The translations under genes were made by a program, and so were the position numbers. 64,000 nucleotides of DNA from assembly GCA_003194525.1 (NCBI GenBank), contig NBIV01000070.1, forward strand, positions 1 through 64,000, written 5' to 3'. This document shows positions 21,894 to 32,851 of this stretch, one piece after another (position 1 is the first letter of the stretch; the number at the start of each line of letters is the position of its first letter). The DNA comes from Gracilariopsis chorda. Its lineage: Eukaryota; Rhodophyta; Florideophyceae; Gracilariales; Gracilariaceae. The notes below the pieces were generated by a model. The model was not told where the DNA came from. It did not search any database and saw only the letters and a list, made by a program, of their open reading frames with translations.

Positions 21894-23088
21894 AAGCTCC
21901 TCACTCCTAGACATGGTACAATAAAGATCGAACTGCCTCTAGTCCAAGATAGCTGGCGCACTCGATGTCATGTCCAAGAGCTATAAAACCAAACGGGATG
22001 GAATTCAAAGGGTTAAAAATTCTGGGATGCGTAATATGTCCGTACATAATACCGCAACTTGTATACCCCATGCAACACTGTCCACTCTGTTTGGAACAAC
22101 GAAGTTTACCAAAGCTTTGATGTTCCCAGATGGCGATTTGATCACATCCGATATCCCGTAGGATCGTGTAAGACTTTCCAATCGATCTATCGCTCACTTT
22201 CCAGTACCCTACCCCTGAACGAACAAAGGTTAAGATCCGTCATGGACAACACGGAAAAATGACTCTACATTTGGCTGGCTTTCGGCAGCCACACCTCCGA
22301 ACGTTACACACAGACCGACCCTTGTGGTCAAACATGAGTCGCTCTCAGGAATGGTAGTCCGAGAATTGGTGACAAGCAAAAGCTCCCTGTTCGTTTCTTG
22401 TTTTCAATAACCCCGCAACCTCTGAACCCCCAACTGCAAAACCCCCACTCCAACAACCGCTGTGTCGTGTAATTTTTTCGTGACATAATCGAACGTTGTC
22501 GTAATTCGATCCACACCATGATCCCTTGCTGCGCTTCCTAGCCTTACAACTACCTGACCCTCCCTAACAGATTGTACAAACCCCGACAACCCACTTCCGT
22601 CGGCGCAAGAACATTATGAAGCTAGGACAAGTTTCTTTCAGAGTTGAAAGAGAACCCGCTTGCCCAAGAACTAGCTTTTACTCCAAACGTCAAAGTTGCC
22701 GTTCGTTGCAGGGCCGAAACCCCGCGATATAATGTGTCGCCTTCACCTCCGTTGCGTTGCATGAATCTGAAGAATGCGTCACACAAATTCGATGGTTCAG
22801 AGAATTGGAGTTCTTCATCCTAAAATACACAGTTGCTCTTACTCAGAAAAAAGTCCTTCACTTCCTATGTGCTGGTGGGCAAAACCCCTGACAAGCTGGC
22901 AGCGGTTTCTCCAACTCTAAGACAAAGACCAACGTTCGCTCCCGGTTCCGTGACAGCGCTGCCAATTTCGTGAAACTGTTATGTGCACTGTAACACGAAT
23001 TTCTCATGAACAAGATCGTGGTCAATTTACTCCAAAACCCCTCGGACACACTCCTAACAAAAAACCTACTACTTTTCCCTAGAAGACA
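21894..23088. other. Gap between convergent genes of element B
   Basis: About 1.2 kb without a supported gene, much longer than the 345-bp gap in element A. I see no recognised motif. Scattered AACCCC-type motifs occur near 22435 and 23033. Confidence 0.4.
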
Positions 23089-25443
23089 TCACTCTGATTC
23101 TTCTTCTTCTCCAAAGATGTCTTCCCTGCGACCATCCTGGTCACTATACTCATCAAGGAGAGACTCGGGTCGCTTCCGGTTACGAGAACGCCCACTCCGC
23201 TTCCTTGGAGTCCACTCCCCATCACTACCAGCATCGTGGAAGGCGGCGGACATACTTGGCCATGCTGTGCTCGGTTCGTTTTGCGTATGAGCCTCGTTAT
23301 GGTCCGATCTGGTTCCGATATCTTTGTCTCCACTTTCTGCCTCTTCAATGTACACATCGTTCTCGTCACCGTTCTCGTTCATAATAATGGCAAAGTGCTT
23401 TGTGAAGAGCTTCATGGTTTGCTTGAAGTCCTTTGAGTACGTAGCCATGTATGTACCCCGCAACTGCTCCACAGATGTGTTCATCTGCTTTGCTACTAAA
23501 CAGAGGAACTCATCGTCGGTGGGCTTCTCAGAGTCGAGTTTCCCTTGGCGGTAGTTGTGCAACATGGACGTTGCGTAGCTTGCAAGGAGTGTCATCGCGG
23601 TTACGTTGCTCAAGCGCGATTCCACGCCGCACATGAATGTTCGGATGGTGTGGCTTATGTTACTTGGCGTCATGTATTCCCCTAATCGTGTATGCAAGAG
23701 TAATGGTTGATTCTTCTGGAATATATCAGATGGTGGAATGCGACGTCTTCCGATGAGGACCGGACGAACGAAATCCACGTGAAACGCAATATATGGTAGG
23801 ATGCTGGTGGGAAACAATACATCCAACATGTCAAGCGCCTTGGCGGTCTTTTCGCTGAAGGTCTTCACGGAAACAACCTCTTCCTCAAAATCGTCGCTGT
23901 AACATAACTCGACAGTTTCCCGTGCTGGACACTGCAATATTGCGTAAGCCTGTGGCCTCTGCCCACCACCACACATTGTCAATAGCCCAACAAAGTTTAG
24001 GCACCATTTCTCAACCAACCCGTGCGTCCTCTGTAGCATGTTCTCGGTGGATTCCGTTCCCTTCTTCTTCGCCTTGACATTGAACGAATCACAGATGTCA
24101 TCCAATATGCTCATAGCGAGACGCACTCCCTTCTGAGTCTGCTTCTCCGTTACGATTGTGTGCTCCTGTATACGTTTGTCTGCGCCTTGCCTTTTCCGTG
24201 CCGTCTCGCGGTACTTGGACTTTGCTGCATTGAATGTACTCGTCAAACACAAAGAAACCCTTGCAATCCGTAGTCGGGTAGCATTGTCAGGGAACTTCAG
24301 GCTGGCATACTTGCACACGGTTTGTAGCGCGTTGCACTTAGACGCAACAGTGCATGTTGATGCAGTTGTAAGGAAATGGTTGATGAACACTTGAACCAGA
24401 TCTTCGTTGGCCATGTTTCTGAAGAGAGCGTTATGCTTCCACCCATCTCTCCGCCCAAGTTCCTTGGCTGCGATGCACTAACGCAGAAATTGCCCAACAA
24501 TGCTTCCTAGAAGCTTGAAGCTGGCCCCAGATGACATGTTCATAAGTTCCTTCGTCCTGTATCGAAGCTTGTAAATCTCATCAAGATCCAGACAGTTCTC
24601 TCTATTGAATCGCAATCCAGGGTAGGCTGCCAACCCTTTTCAAACATTCTTCGACGCTTTCTTCATCCTCGCAGCCTCACTTGTGAAATACCCAGGGTCT
24701 CGGGCGAGGGTCAGGTCGACCATGGCCTTCCATCGGAGCTCTGGTGTGTCGGGTTCTTTTGCGTTCCCTTCTGCTACCCGCCAAGGAGAGTGAACACTGA
24801 GGAGAGCTGTGGAACTACCCATAGACGTTGGGCTCCGGAAAATATCCTCGCGCTCGTGGTACAACTCATTTTTTCTCCTCTTCAACACCTCCTCCTGTTC
24901 CCTCAGCACGTGGCGAAGATCCACTTCCACCACGTCCTCTCCCGCTTCAGGCTCATTCTCCATAATCAAGTCTTCAGTAGACTGTCCAACGTCAGTAGCA
25001 ACAGCTGCTTCTACGCACCTCTCCTCTCCTGCAAGGCTAACATCTTCATGCATAGTTTCAGCTTCAACTTCGTCCTGATGGTTTCCTAGGACATCAATGT
25101 TGTCACAAGGCGGGTAGGGAGGATTGCTGCGTTGGCCGTCGTCGCGGGAGGGTGCAGCAACTCTGGATTGCGAACTGCATACACCCGAAGAGGGCACACC
25201 AACTTCAATATGTCGACGCTTTGTTGTACGTTTCTCAAGGCGATGATGAGTGGTATTCCCAGGCGCTTCGGATGAAGCCCGGACATCCTCAATGGGTCGT
25301 TTTGGTGGTGGGGACGTACCGCAGACCCTACTCGTGGTAGATCCGCTGGGGCGCTTGGAGGCTATTGCATCGCGAGGAAGGGGTCTTACAGCCTTCCGAC
25401 GACCAACTGCCTTGTTCACGGTGTGTAGAAGTACGGAGTTCAT
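23089..25443 (-). pseudogene. Tyrosine recombinase of element B, two in-frame stops
   Basis: Homologue of the recombinase at 7054-4414 along its whole length, in one uninterrupted phase. The N-terminal region is low-complexity, followed by the core-binding region and a catalytic domain with GGGQRPQAYA and RGTYMATYSKD. The box II Arg is replaced: the motif reads VTAMTLLASYATSM, against TLRASYAT in copy A. In-frame stops lie at about 24640 (TGA) and 24480 (TAG, where copy A has Trp). There is no frameshift. The gene starts at MNSVLLH (25443) and ends in an acidic, basic-patched tail. The stops and the lost Arg make it probably inactive as it stands. Confidence 0.75.
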
Positions 25444-25449
25444 CCCCAT

Positions 25450-26360
25450 GTGAGATGCAGTGAACAGGACATAGCAAATGAGACTGTGAGCTGGGGGGCA
25501 GGAATGCGATGGCTCAATGTCAAAGATCTGAACGGCTAGTTTTGCGGGACGATGGTGTCTAAGATTCTTCTAAAAACCCATGGCAGTCCCCTAAAAACCC
25601 TATCCCCGGAGGCTTTTGACAGGGACAGAATGAGACGGCGGTTATTGAAGATTGCTAGTACACTGGGTTATACATAAATCCTAGTGTAACGCAAGGGCCT
25701 CGTTCTGTCAAACCCGCAAAATCAGCACCCCTAAAACATCTGATGTGCAGACGTGGATCCTCCTCTTCTGTCACAAGTGTCACCTAGACACCTGCACAGG
25801 ACCCACTGGCACCGCTCTCTTATAACGTGGCAGCATTGCTCAACATCTGTTAACCCAGAAACCCGATATAGAACTCAATCTTCAGTGAGTGCCGACTGTA
25901 ATTGGTCCTGTACAGTGCAAATCCGTACAGTAACGTCACATGATGTATCGCTTGCACATTGTGTAAGCGCGTTGCGTTCTCCTTGCGTCACTGTACGTTG
26001 CGTGACACCAGTATGCCTTCTACATCACTTACATCTACTACGTGACTGAGGGAGTGTCCAATCCCCTTAAAACCCACTCCCTGCGCTCGATAGCACCATA
26101 GACCAGTGATAATACCTCTGTCGTAGGAAGATCTTGTCGGCCGGCTTCACCGTAGACACCTGGTTCCTTCGCCTTTGCTGGCGCACCATGAAGAAGAGAG
26201 CACCATAGCTTGCCCTCCACTGCATCCCCGTCTCCAGAAACAGGGCGATGTTCTAGAAGGCTAAGTAGACTTCCGTGCAATAGAAAAAGTACATTTTAGT
26301 AAAGCCCAGCGTATACTGTTAAGTAGATCCAACCTAGTACAACCACAAAAGCCAAGAAAC
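25450..26360. other. Non-coding right flank of recombinase B
   Basis: No supported gene. AAAACCC-type motifs occur at 25572, 25602 and 25730. No other structure recognised. Confidence 0.4.
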
Positions 26361-26364
26361 CCCT

Positions 26365-26535
26365 CCAAAAGAAAAGAAAAGGGAATACATTCGTGTGTGG
26401 TGAAATGCACGTATTCCAGCGTCCGCTGGACACCCAAGTGCCTACGCACTGCACGAAATTCGGGAATCGAGCCCACGATCATCGATGCAGCAGCGTCGTG
26501 GGTATGCCCAGTACCCACTTTGCTACCGCAGAGAT
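26365..26535 (-). ncRNA. Candidate pol III transcript of element B
   Basis: Minus strand A-box-like TAGCAAAGTGGG (26525-26514), B-box-like GGCTCGATTCC (26473-26463) and T-rich tracts at 26383-26365. Flanks such as GCAAG before the A-box and GATGATC before the B-box match the unit of element A, so the two are homologous. A tRNA-derived small RNA or SINE-like module is the likeliest reading. Confidence 0.5.
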
Positions 26536-26690
26536 TTTTGCTTGCCAAACCCTCTCATTCCTGCTCCTCTTAACTCTGACTGTGCGACTGTAATGGTTCT
26601 GTAATGATATGCTTACGTGGCATACGTTTCCGCCCCCATGCTAGCAAAACCCCTCCATTTTGCACATTAGAACTCCAAATATGCCTTGGG

Positions 26691-26727
26691 TGCAGAAATG
26701 GGGGAATTTTCCCCCCATTTCAGCATG
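26691..26727. repeat. GGGGGAA palindrome
   Basis: GTGCAGAAATGGGGGAA followed by a near-exact complement, CCCCCCATTTCAGCA. It sits between the pol III unit and the telomere-like array of element B. Confidence 0.7.
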
Positions 26728-26749
26728 AGCCTCCCAGGCACTACGTGAA

Positions 26750-27160
26750 AAACCCCTAAAAACCCCAACTAAAAACCCCTGAAATCCTAAAAAAACCCTA
26801 AAATCTACAGGAAAACCCCTTAAAGTCCAATTGAAATCATTGAAACCCCTCGAAAACAAAACCCAAATCTCTAAAATCCAACTAAAATCCTAAAAACCTC
26901 TGAAATCCTTAAAAACCCCTAAAAACCATAAAACCGCTATAGTCTATAAAATCTCTCAAATCCTCTGAAATCCATCAAACCGCCATAGTCTATAAAATCC
27001 CTCCAATCCTCTACAATCCTCCATTCCCCTACAATCACCAAAAATCTCCCACTCCCCTAAAATCAACCCCACTCCATAAAGTCCCTGAAAACCGCCCCTT
27101 TTCAAAAATCTTTAAAATCTAATATCTCTATACCTATAGACGTGAAAACCCTAAAACCTT
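26750..27160. repeat. Degenerate telomere-like array at the right end of element B
   Basis: About 400 bp of C/A-rich sequence with scattered AAAAACCCCTAAAA units and ATCC/CTCC variants. The right edge carries CTCTATANCTATAGACGTG followed by AAAACCCTAAAACC (27126-27158), as in element A. Coding sequence resembling a FANCJ helicase starts almost at once. Confidence 0.6.
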
Positions 27161-29343
27161 CTTTCGCCAACGCTTCGGATGACGATGATTTTCAAAAGCC
27201 CAAGCCTTTCACGCACACAAAACCCCAAACGCACACACTTGCAGCCTTATCATCTCCTAAACACCGCACACATGAAGACGTTCCGCATGTATCTTGGTTG
27301 CAGCAACCCCTAAAACCCACCGACCTCTCTCGCCTTCTGCATTCTTAACAGGCGCATGCCAGCGCCAATGTGAAACCGCCTGTGCGTACCTTCTACGTGA
27401 CAAGAACCCACTCCCAGTTAGCGCAGGTCACGTCAGAGCTTCGCAGAACCACCTACACCCCGCGAATGACTATCTTGGGCTCACGCAATGAGTATTGTAT
27501 CAACCCAATAGTCTGCAGCTCCAACCGCAACACCAATGAAATGTGCCGCGCTTTACTTTATGGCAAGCACGGCTGCTCTTACGCTTCCGGATCAGAGCTA
27601 CTGTCCAGCCTACACCTCATCGACCAAGACCCTTGGGACATAGAGGACATGGTCCAGCTGGGAAAACGACATCACGCATGTCCGTACTACGCCGCGCAGA
27701 CCCTCTTTGATTACGCCCATCTCATCTTGTGCCCTTACAACTACATCCTAGACAACGTATGCCGATCGGCCCGCAAGATTGATTTGAGCAACGACATTCT
27801 TATATTCCATGAGGCGCACAACGTGGACGAGATGGCGCGTGATTTTTCCACCTTCTCTGTCGATATACGCACCATTACCAATACCACCAACCACGCTTTC
27901 CATTTACTGCGCAATGCTACCCCGAAAACAGCTCTACATGTTTCCTTGCAACACCTCTCCAACATGTACTTTACCCTCGTCACTCTCAGTGAACATGTTC
28001 TTGTCCAACTACAGCTTGTGCAACGAGAACAATGTGAGGAAGCCATCGTCGAAGGTCGCCCCATCCTCAACTACTTTACCCAAAACAAACTCACACGCAA
28101 CCTGCTCCACGATTGGACCGTTGCCGAGTCCTATTTCAGCAAAAACAAGTACGCCCAGCTCATGCAACTGGTCGAAAATCACAATCAGCCTCCCACAGCT
28201 CCCAATCGTGCGAGCATAAAAACCCCTAAAAACCCCAACAACAACAACCTGCTCCCAAACGCTGGCGCGAACCACTCCCCTGAAAAACATCCGGTGGCGT
28301 ATGAGCTTGTACGGGACGGTTTCAAAGACGCAGCCCGCATGATCATCACTTTATCCAACATGCTTTCACAGCCGGAGCACTTCACTTTGGTGGTCACAAG
28401 GAAGTTCTGTGACGGAACCACACAGGTCCAACTCTCTCTTCTGTGCATGAGTGCCTCCTTCTCATTCCAACAAATATCCCGTACAGCGCGCTCGGTCATC
28501 CTCACCTCCGGAACCCTAAAACCATTACAACAATTCTGCAAAGAGTTGGGCACTCCTTTTCACTTCGTCAAAACCCTCCCTCACGTGGCCAATGTACACA
28601 CCCAACTGTTCTAGGCCTTTGCCACCAAAGGCCCCTCGCACGTTCCGTTCACAGCCACATCTGCTGCTTCTAAAACGCCAGCTTTCCGACATGAAATTGC
28701 CAATGCTCTTGTTCAATACCTCCGTGTCATTCACAATGGAGTTCTGGTGTTCTTACCAAGGTACACTGTGCTGCACGACTTGCATCACTACTGGAACTCC
28801 TCTGGAGCATGGGACGCGTTTCACAGTACAAAACAGTGTGTGTTGCTCGAACCAAAGAAAAGGGGAACAGAATTTGACAAAACGTTATCCCTGTACACCC
28901 ACGCTTCCAAACAACCAGGCGGTGCGGTTCTCTTTGCGGTTTACCGCGGTAAGTTTTCCGAAGGTGTTGATTTTCGAGATGAAGCTTCTCGAGGCGTCAT
29001 CTTGATTGGAATCCCCCTACCATACCTTGAGCATCTTCCAACTCGGTGCAAAAGAATATTGCAAAACCGCGCCAACTCCGTGAGCACTGACCTATCTTCT
29101 GGACAAGACTGGTATTACAATCATGGCTTCAAAGCGTTAAACCAGGCGCTGGGCAGAGTTGTGAGGCACAAAAATGATTATGGAGCTGTCATTTGCGTCG
29201 ACCACAGATTCCTCAACCCCTTTCTTACCCACAAACTGCCCGTATGGGCCTTTCAAGGCCTTAAGCTTCCGCCACACCAACCACATCATGTTCTCATTCG
29301 GAAACTGAACACTTTTTATGAATCAATGTCTACTATGCATTAA
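27142..29343 (+). pseudogene. FANCJ/BRIP1-like DNA helicase, 5'-truncated
   Basis: Iron-sulphur XPD-type superfamily 2 helicase that in other eukaryotes unwinds DNA during crosslink repair. Visible in order: YVTRTHSQLAQV (motif Ia region), a stretch with the Cys residues of the 4Fe-4S domain ending in the block ACPYYAA, LCPYNYILD, a DEAH box altered to IFHEAHNVD, ILTSGTLKPL, YRGKFSEGVDFRDE and LNQALGRVVRHKNDYGA (motifs V and VI). The front with the Walker A ATP-binding loop is absent: upstream is the telomere-like array. In-frame stops at 27346-27348 (possibly just before a splice acceptor) and 28612-28614 interrupt it, with no frameshift. A stretch encoding IKTPKNPNNNN at 28216 is made of the AAAACCCCTAAAA motif. 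Without Walker A and with an altered DEAH box it is probably a relic. Confidence 0.8.
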
Positions 29344-29391
29344 AAGTACAACCCTCTGCGTTCACGTCTTTCCTAAAACCACAACAACGCC

Positions 29392-30571
29392 TCACTGTCC
29401 ATCCATTTGAAAGCTGACTACGACAGGATTTAGGCGCTCAAGAGATGCAGTGCGCTTCACAAGCTCGTAATGTACCACAGCGTTTGATGCCACGAGACAT
29501 ACAGCACAAACAGTATTTTTAACCACCAACCCAACCGCAGCACCTCCTTTACCCCTTGCTGACAAAACAACGGACGGTAGCGACGCAATCCTGCAACATG
29601 CCATTCTAATTCCAACCACTCGAAAAGTAGTTGCAGGGTTACCAACGAACAGCGCTGTTTTCAACGATTTGCTAAACGCACGCATGACCACGTTGCTCAA
29701 CGTTCGTTCATGCATATCGGGGTTCATCGTGAACTTCGTATTCAAGTACGTACCCGTCAAGCACGATATCAACCCGATTTGAAAGATGTAACTAAAAGCC
29801 CAACGGTAGCACCATCGGCTGAGAACGCAACGCAACCCGTCTTCAAATTCGACATAATTGTATCATCTGCAGGCATCAACCACAGCGCTACAAGTAGCAC
29901 CGCATTGTATGGCACTAACAGTGTGAAGAGTAGACCTCCAAATTCCAGAAACGCACGTTTCCGCCATGAATAACGCTCCATCGCATGAAACGGGGTGCTT
30001 TGCAGAGTCCCATACACTGACTTGACTAAACCAACAGCGCCTTCTACTACAAAAATGTGCAAAACGCTTTGAACAAAACATTGAAATAGAGTCGTCACTG
30101 CAAAGTGAACCCCCGATTTTTTTGCACCTGGAATGGCACATTTCAGCGAAGGGCTTATCACAACATGCAGAACCGTAAACCCACACGCAATAATTAGGGA
30201 AGATGCGAGCAATCCCCTAAAAATAAACATATTCCTCAACACGCTACCTTCTTTCGCCGTCGCTGCACGTTCTACATATCTAGCAATATGGTACCGTTCC
30301 TTCAGTATACGGTCGAGCACGCCCACCTCCATAAGTTTGCTACGGAGCCCAAGCGCTCTTATACATAAACAAACCTCATGAAGCTCTTCTAAGAGCGCAT
30401 CCGAAACACATTGCATTGCTCGAATTTCATATACATTGCTTATTCTTGGTAGTTTAACGTGTAAAACGTCATTGATCGTCACCACTGTGCGTTGCGGAAG
30501 ATTATCAACTCTAGTGGTGCACTGAATAGGAGGACCTGGATAAATGAACACACGTTCTTCGAACGACTGCA
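29392..30571 (-). pseudogene. Multi-pass membrane protein, frameshifted, unknown family
   Basis: Starts MQSFEERVFIYPGPP at about 30571. An N-terminal soluble part of about 120 residues is followed by hydrophobic segments (LLASSLIIACGFTVLHVVI, LLFTLLVPYNAVLLVALWLM, AAVGLVVKNTVCAVCLVAS), suggesting four to six membrane passes. The frame changes once near 29.8 kb. After it the sequence carries NPATTFRVVGIRM and a Gly-rich hydrophobic end. I do not recognise the family. Strand and codon use resemble its neighbours. It lies tail to tail with the FANCJ-like gene, 48 bp away. Confidence 0.5.
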
Positions 30572-31152
30572 TACTGTACAAAAAAACCTGTTCAAACAAA
30601 AACCTCAACACAAAAACCCCTAAAAACTCACAAAACCCCCCTTGTTCCTTCGTCCAACCTCCCAATGCAACGCTGCATTTCTTATAAACCTCCAATATCC
30701 AGACCTATTTGCCCATTTAACTACACCTCTTTTCTTCGCTTTCCTACAAAAGCATGATTTCCTAAAACTCTGCAGCTTTGCGGCGCAAACCCCTTCACAA
30801 AAAAAACCCTCAACTCTACAAACGCCTGCAATTGAAACAAGCCCCATTATTTAACCGCAAAAAACACTCAAAAGCATACCAGTACCTCAAAGTTTACAGA
30901 TCGTGCTCAAAACCCCTCCATAACACATTCCTTTAAAATGCCCGAAAAGCGCGATTGCGATTCATTCATAAAACCAAACGCTTAAACGTCGCCATGCCTA
31001 CCCCTCAAAAAACTCTTTACCAAACCATGTAAATACGCGCAAACGTAAAACAAATTGAACTCCCTAAAACCTTGCTCAAACAAAACCTACAACGTCTCTA
31101 TCTCTCTCTCTCTCAAAACACACTTTCCAAGCCATCTAACCACCAATACATT

Positions 31153-32070
31153 ATGTGCTCCCATATTAAGAAGCTCAGACAATGTTTCCAACGCTACGCA
31201 CTGCAAAAGCGCATTTTACCCGCGGACATCATTGGCCGTGGAAGAATTGGTTCCCTCTTCAACACCAAGAACGCATACACAGGCTGGCGTCGCATTTTGA
31301 ACTACTTTTCAAACCCTGACATCGTGCTTGGCCGTCACGACGTAATCCCGGACGACTACTCCGGACGTATTTTCTGTTGTGTTCGCGCGATTGTCATGCA
31401 CACCAGAATAAACGCATGCCCGCAAGCAAAACGCGAAGACCTAATCTTTATGCAAAACGGCCATATCAATCCCACCCCAGAAAGCACTGGTGTGCTCTCC
31501 TCCTGCACGAGAGTCGTGCTGTATATTGGTATATCAACAAAGGACGCCCTCGAAACCGATGGTTTTACCGAACATGACCCGCAGGGACTCACAGTAGCTT
31601 GCGGCAAGTGGGCAGAGCAACTTAAACACCGCCTGGCCTATCACAACCTCTCCTGTAACATTGTGGACACCGATATGTTTGAAATGGCGTACTACGAAAA
31701 GATCATCTGGCTCTGCACCTTCAACCTCATCGGAATGTACCACGGTGCTCTACACATGAGTCAAGTTGCAAATGACAACACGGAGGAAGTCACGACCATC
31801 ATGCACGAGCTGTTTCAAGTCGTTCAGCAACGCACGACCGTTTGCTTCGATTTATCAAACTCCGCACAGAGGCTTCTTTCCTATAGCCGCACGCTTACGA
31901 CCTTTCCTACTTCGTTTTCAGAGTTTGAAACAAGGAACGCCTACTTCTACGAGCATTCTAAGCGTATGATTGCACAAGGTCAGCAGGATCCATCCCCAAC
32001 ACACACTTCTTACGTGCAGGTCGTATTCCGAGATCACCTAAACCAACCCATTCCGGAAGTATCCATCTGA
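31153..32070 (+). CDS. Ketopantoate-reductase-like NAD(P) dehydrogenase
   Basis: Intact frame of 305 codons from the Met at 31153. An N-terminal Rossmann loop (DIIGRGRIGSLF) should bind NAD(P). Then come an FCCVR strand, DLIFMQNGHINP, and a helical C-terminal domain with YEKIIWLCTFNLIGMYHGA, the region holding the catalytic Lys and Asn in ApbA/PanE proteins. It looks like the ApbA/PanE-like proteins of algae, plants and bacteria whose substrate is unsettled, rather than true PanE. Its freedom from breaks sets it apart from almost every neighbour and suggests a functional host gene. Upstream in-frame codons without a Met give no reason for an earlier start. Confidence 0.6.
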   Translation: MCSHIKKLRQCFQRYALQKRILPADIIGRGRIGSLFNTKNAYTGWRRILNYFSNPDIVLGRHDVIPDDYSGRIFCCVRAIVMHTRINACPQAKREDLIFMQNGHINPTPESTGVLSSCTRVVLYIGISTKDALETDGFTEHDPQGLTVACGKWAEQLKHRLAYHNLSCNIVDTDMFEMAYYEKIIWLCTFNLIGMYHGALHMSQVANDNTEEVTTIMHELFQVVQQRTTVCFDLSNSAQRLLSYSRTLTTFPTSFSEFETRNAYFYEHSKRMIAQGQQDPSPTHTSYVQVVFRDHLNQPIPEVSI

Positions 32071-32315
32071 GCTTTATAAACATCCCTAAACAACTAAACT
32101 AAAACGGCAACAAACCCCTTTGTTGCCGAAAACCCCCTCCTAAAGCTCCTGAAACCACACTACCAGCCATGATCCCATAACCCCTTGTTCAGCGATTAAA
32201 CAAAACGTTGATGTATACCTACGGCTAACCCTCAACTTTACTAAAACCCCCTAAAACCCACAAAAACTCCAAATAGCCAATGCAGCAAAAATTCCTCCAT
32301 TTCTAAACAGCGCAC

Positions 32316-32345
32316 CAAATGGAGGAGGTATTCCTCCATGTTGCA
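32316..32345. repeat. Divergent member of the palindrome family
   Basis: CAAATGGAGGA and TTCCTCCATGTTG form an inverted pair that looks like the GGGGGAA palindrome with GGAGGA in place of GGGGGA. A further half-site, TTCCTCCATTT, lies at about 32293. Confidence 0.45.
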
Positions 32346-32594
32346 TTCAAATTTCGCGTTCATGGTTATAACAAACACCATACACTTCCTTCATTCTTGT
32401 GAACAACAAAACCCGGAAAACCTCATTCCGTATGTTTCCTCTTTGCTCCCCTGCGGGATCAAGACGAAAACCTTCTCAATGCACTTGCATGGGTCACACC
32501 TCACTGCCGCACGTTGTTCACGGCATCCTTTTGCTCCCCCTTTGTCCCACACGCTGTAGAGCTCATAACCCGTAACTTTTGATCTCCAGCTACG

Positions 32595-32626
32595 CCACCA
32601 CCACCACCACCACCACCACCACCACC
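32595..32626. repeat. (CCA)n microsatellite
   Basis: About ten perfect CCA units followed by CCG variants. Confidence 0.9.
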
Positions 32627-32851
32627 GCCGCCAAAACCACCATTCCCATCATTGCATTCCGCGGAAAAGCCCTCGCCCACTTCCCTCGCAACGCCCTCTC
32701 CACCGGCCTCAACTTCCTCATCGTCGAACGCCTCCTGCGCAACGCCTCTGTCATCCCCACATTCAATCCGCGACTGCTTCCTGATCTCTGCCTCACGTAT
32801 GTCTGCAATGTTGAAAGGAAAACGTAGCGCCTTCCCCCTGAGTGACGCAAA

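Larger units (their letters stand above)
19698..27160. mobile_element. Element B: second copy of the two-gene tyrosine-recombinase element
   Basis: Same plan as element A: upstream motif and palindrome, ORF1 on plus (20199-21893, intact), recombinase on minus (25443-23089), pol III-type unit (26535-26365), palindrome (26691-26727) and a telomere-like array ending in the shared block 27126-27151. The right end abuts a FANCJ-like helicase that lacks its front part. The left end is unresolved, and 19698 is a minimum. The recombinase has two in-frame stops and has lost the box II arginine, so only ORF1 looks functional here. Confidence 0.6.
32071..32851. other. Intergenic, with palindrome and microsatellite
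   Basis: No supported gene. It contains AAAACCCC(C)TAAAA motifs near 32240, a divergent palindrome at 32316-32345 and a CCA microsatellite. Confidence 0.4.
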
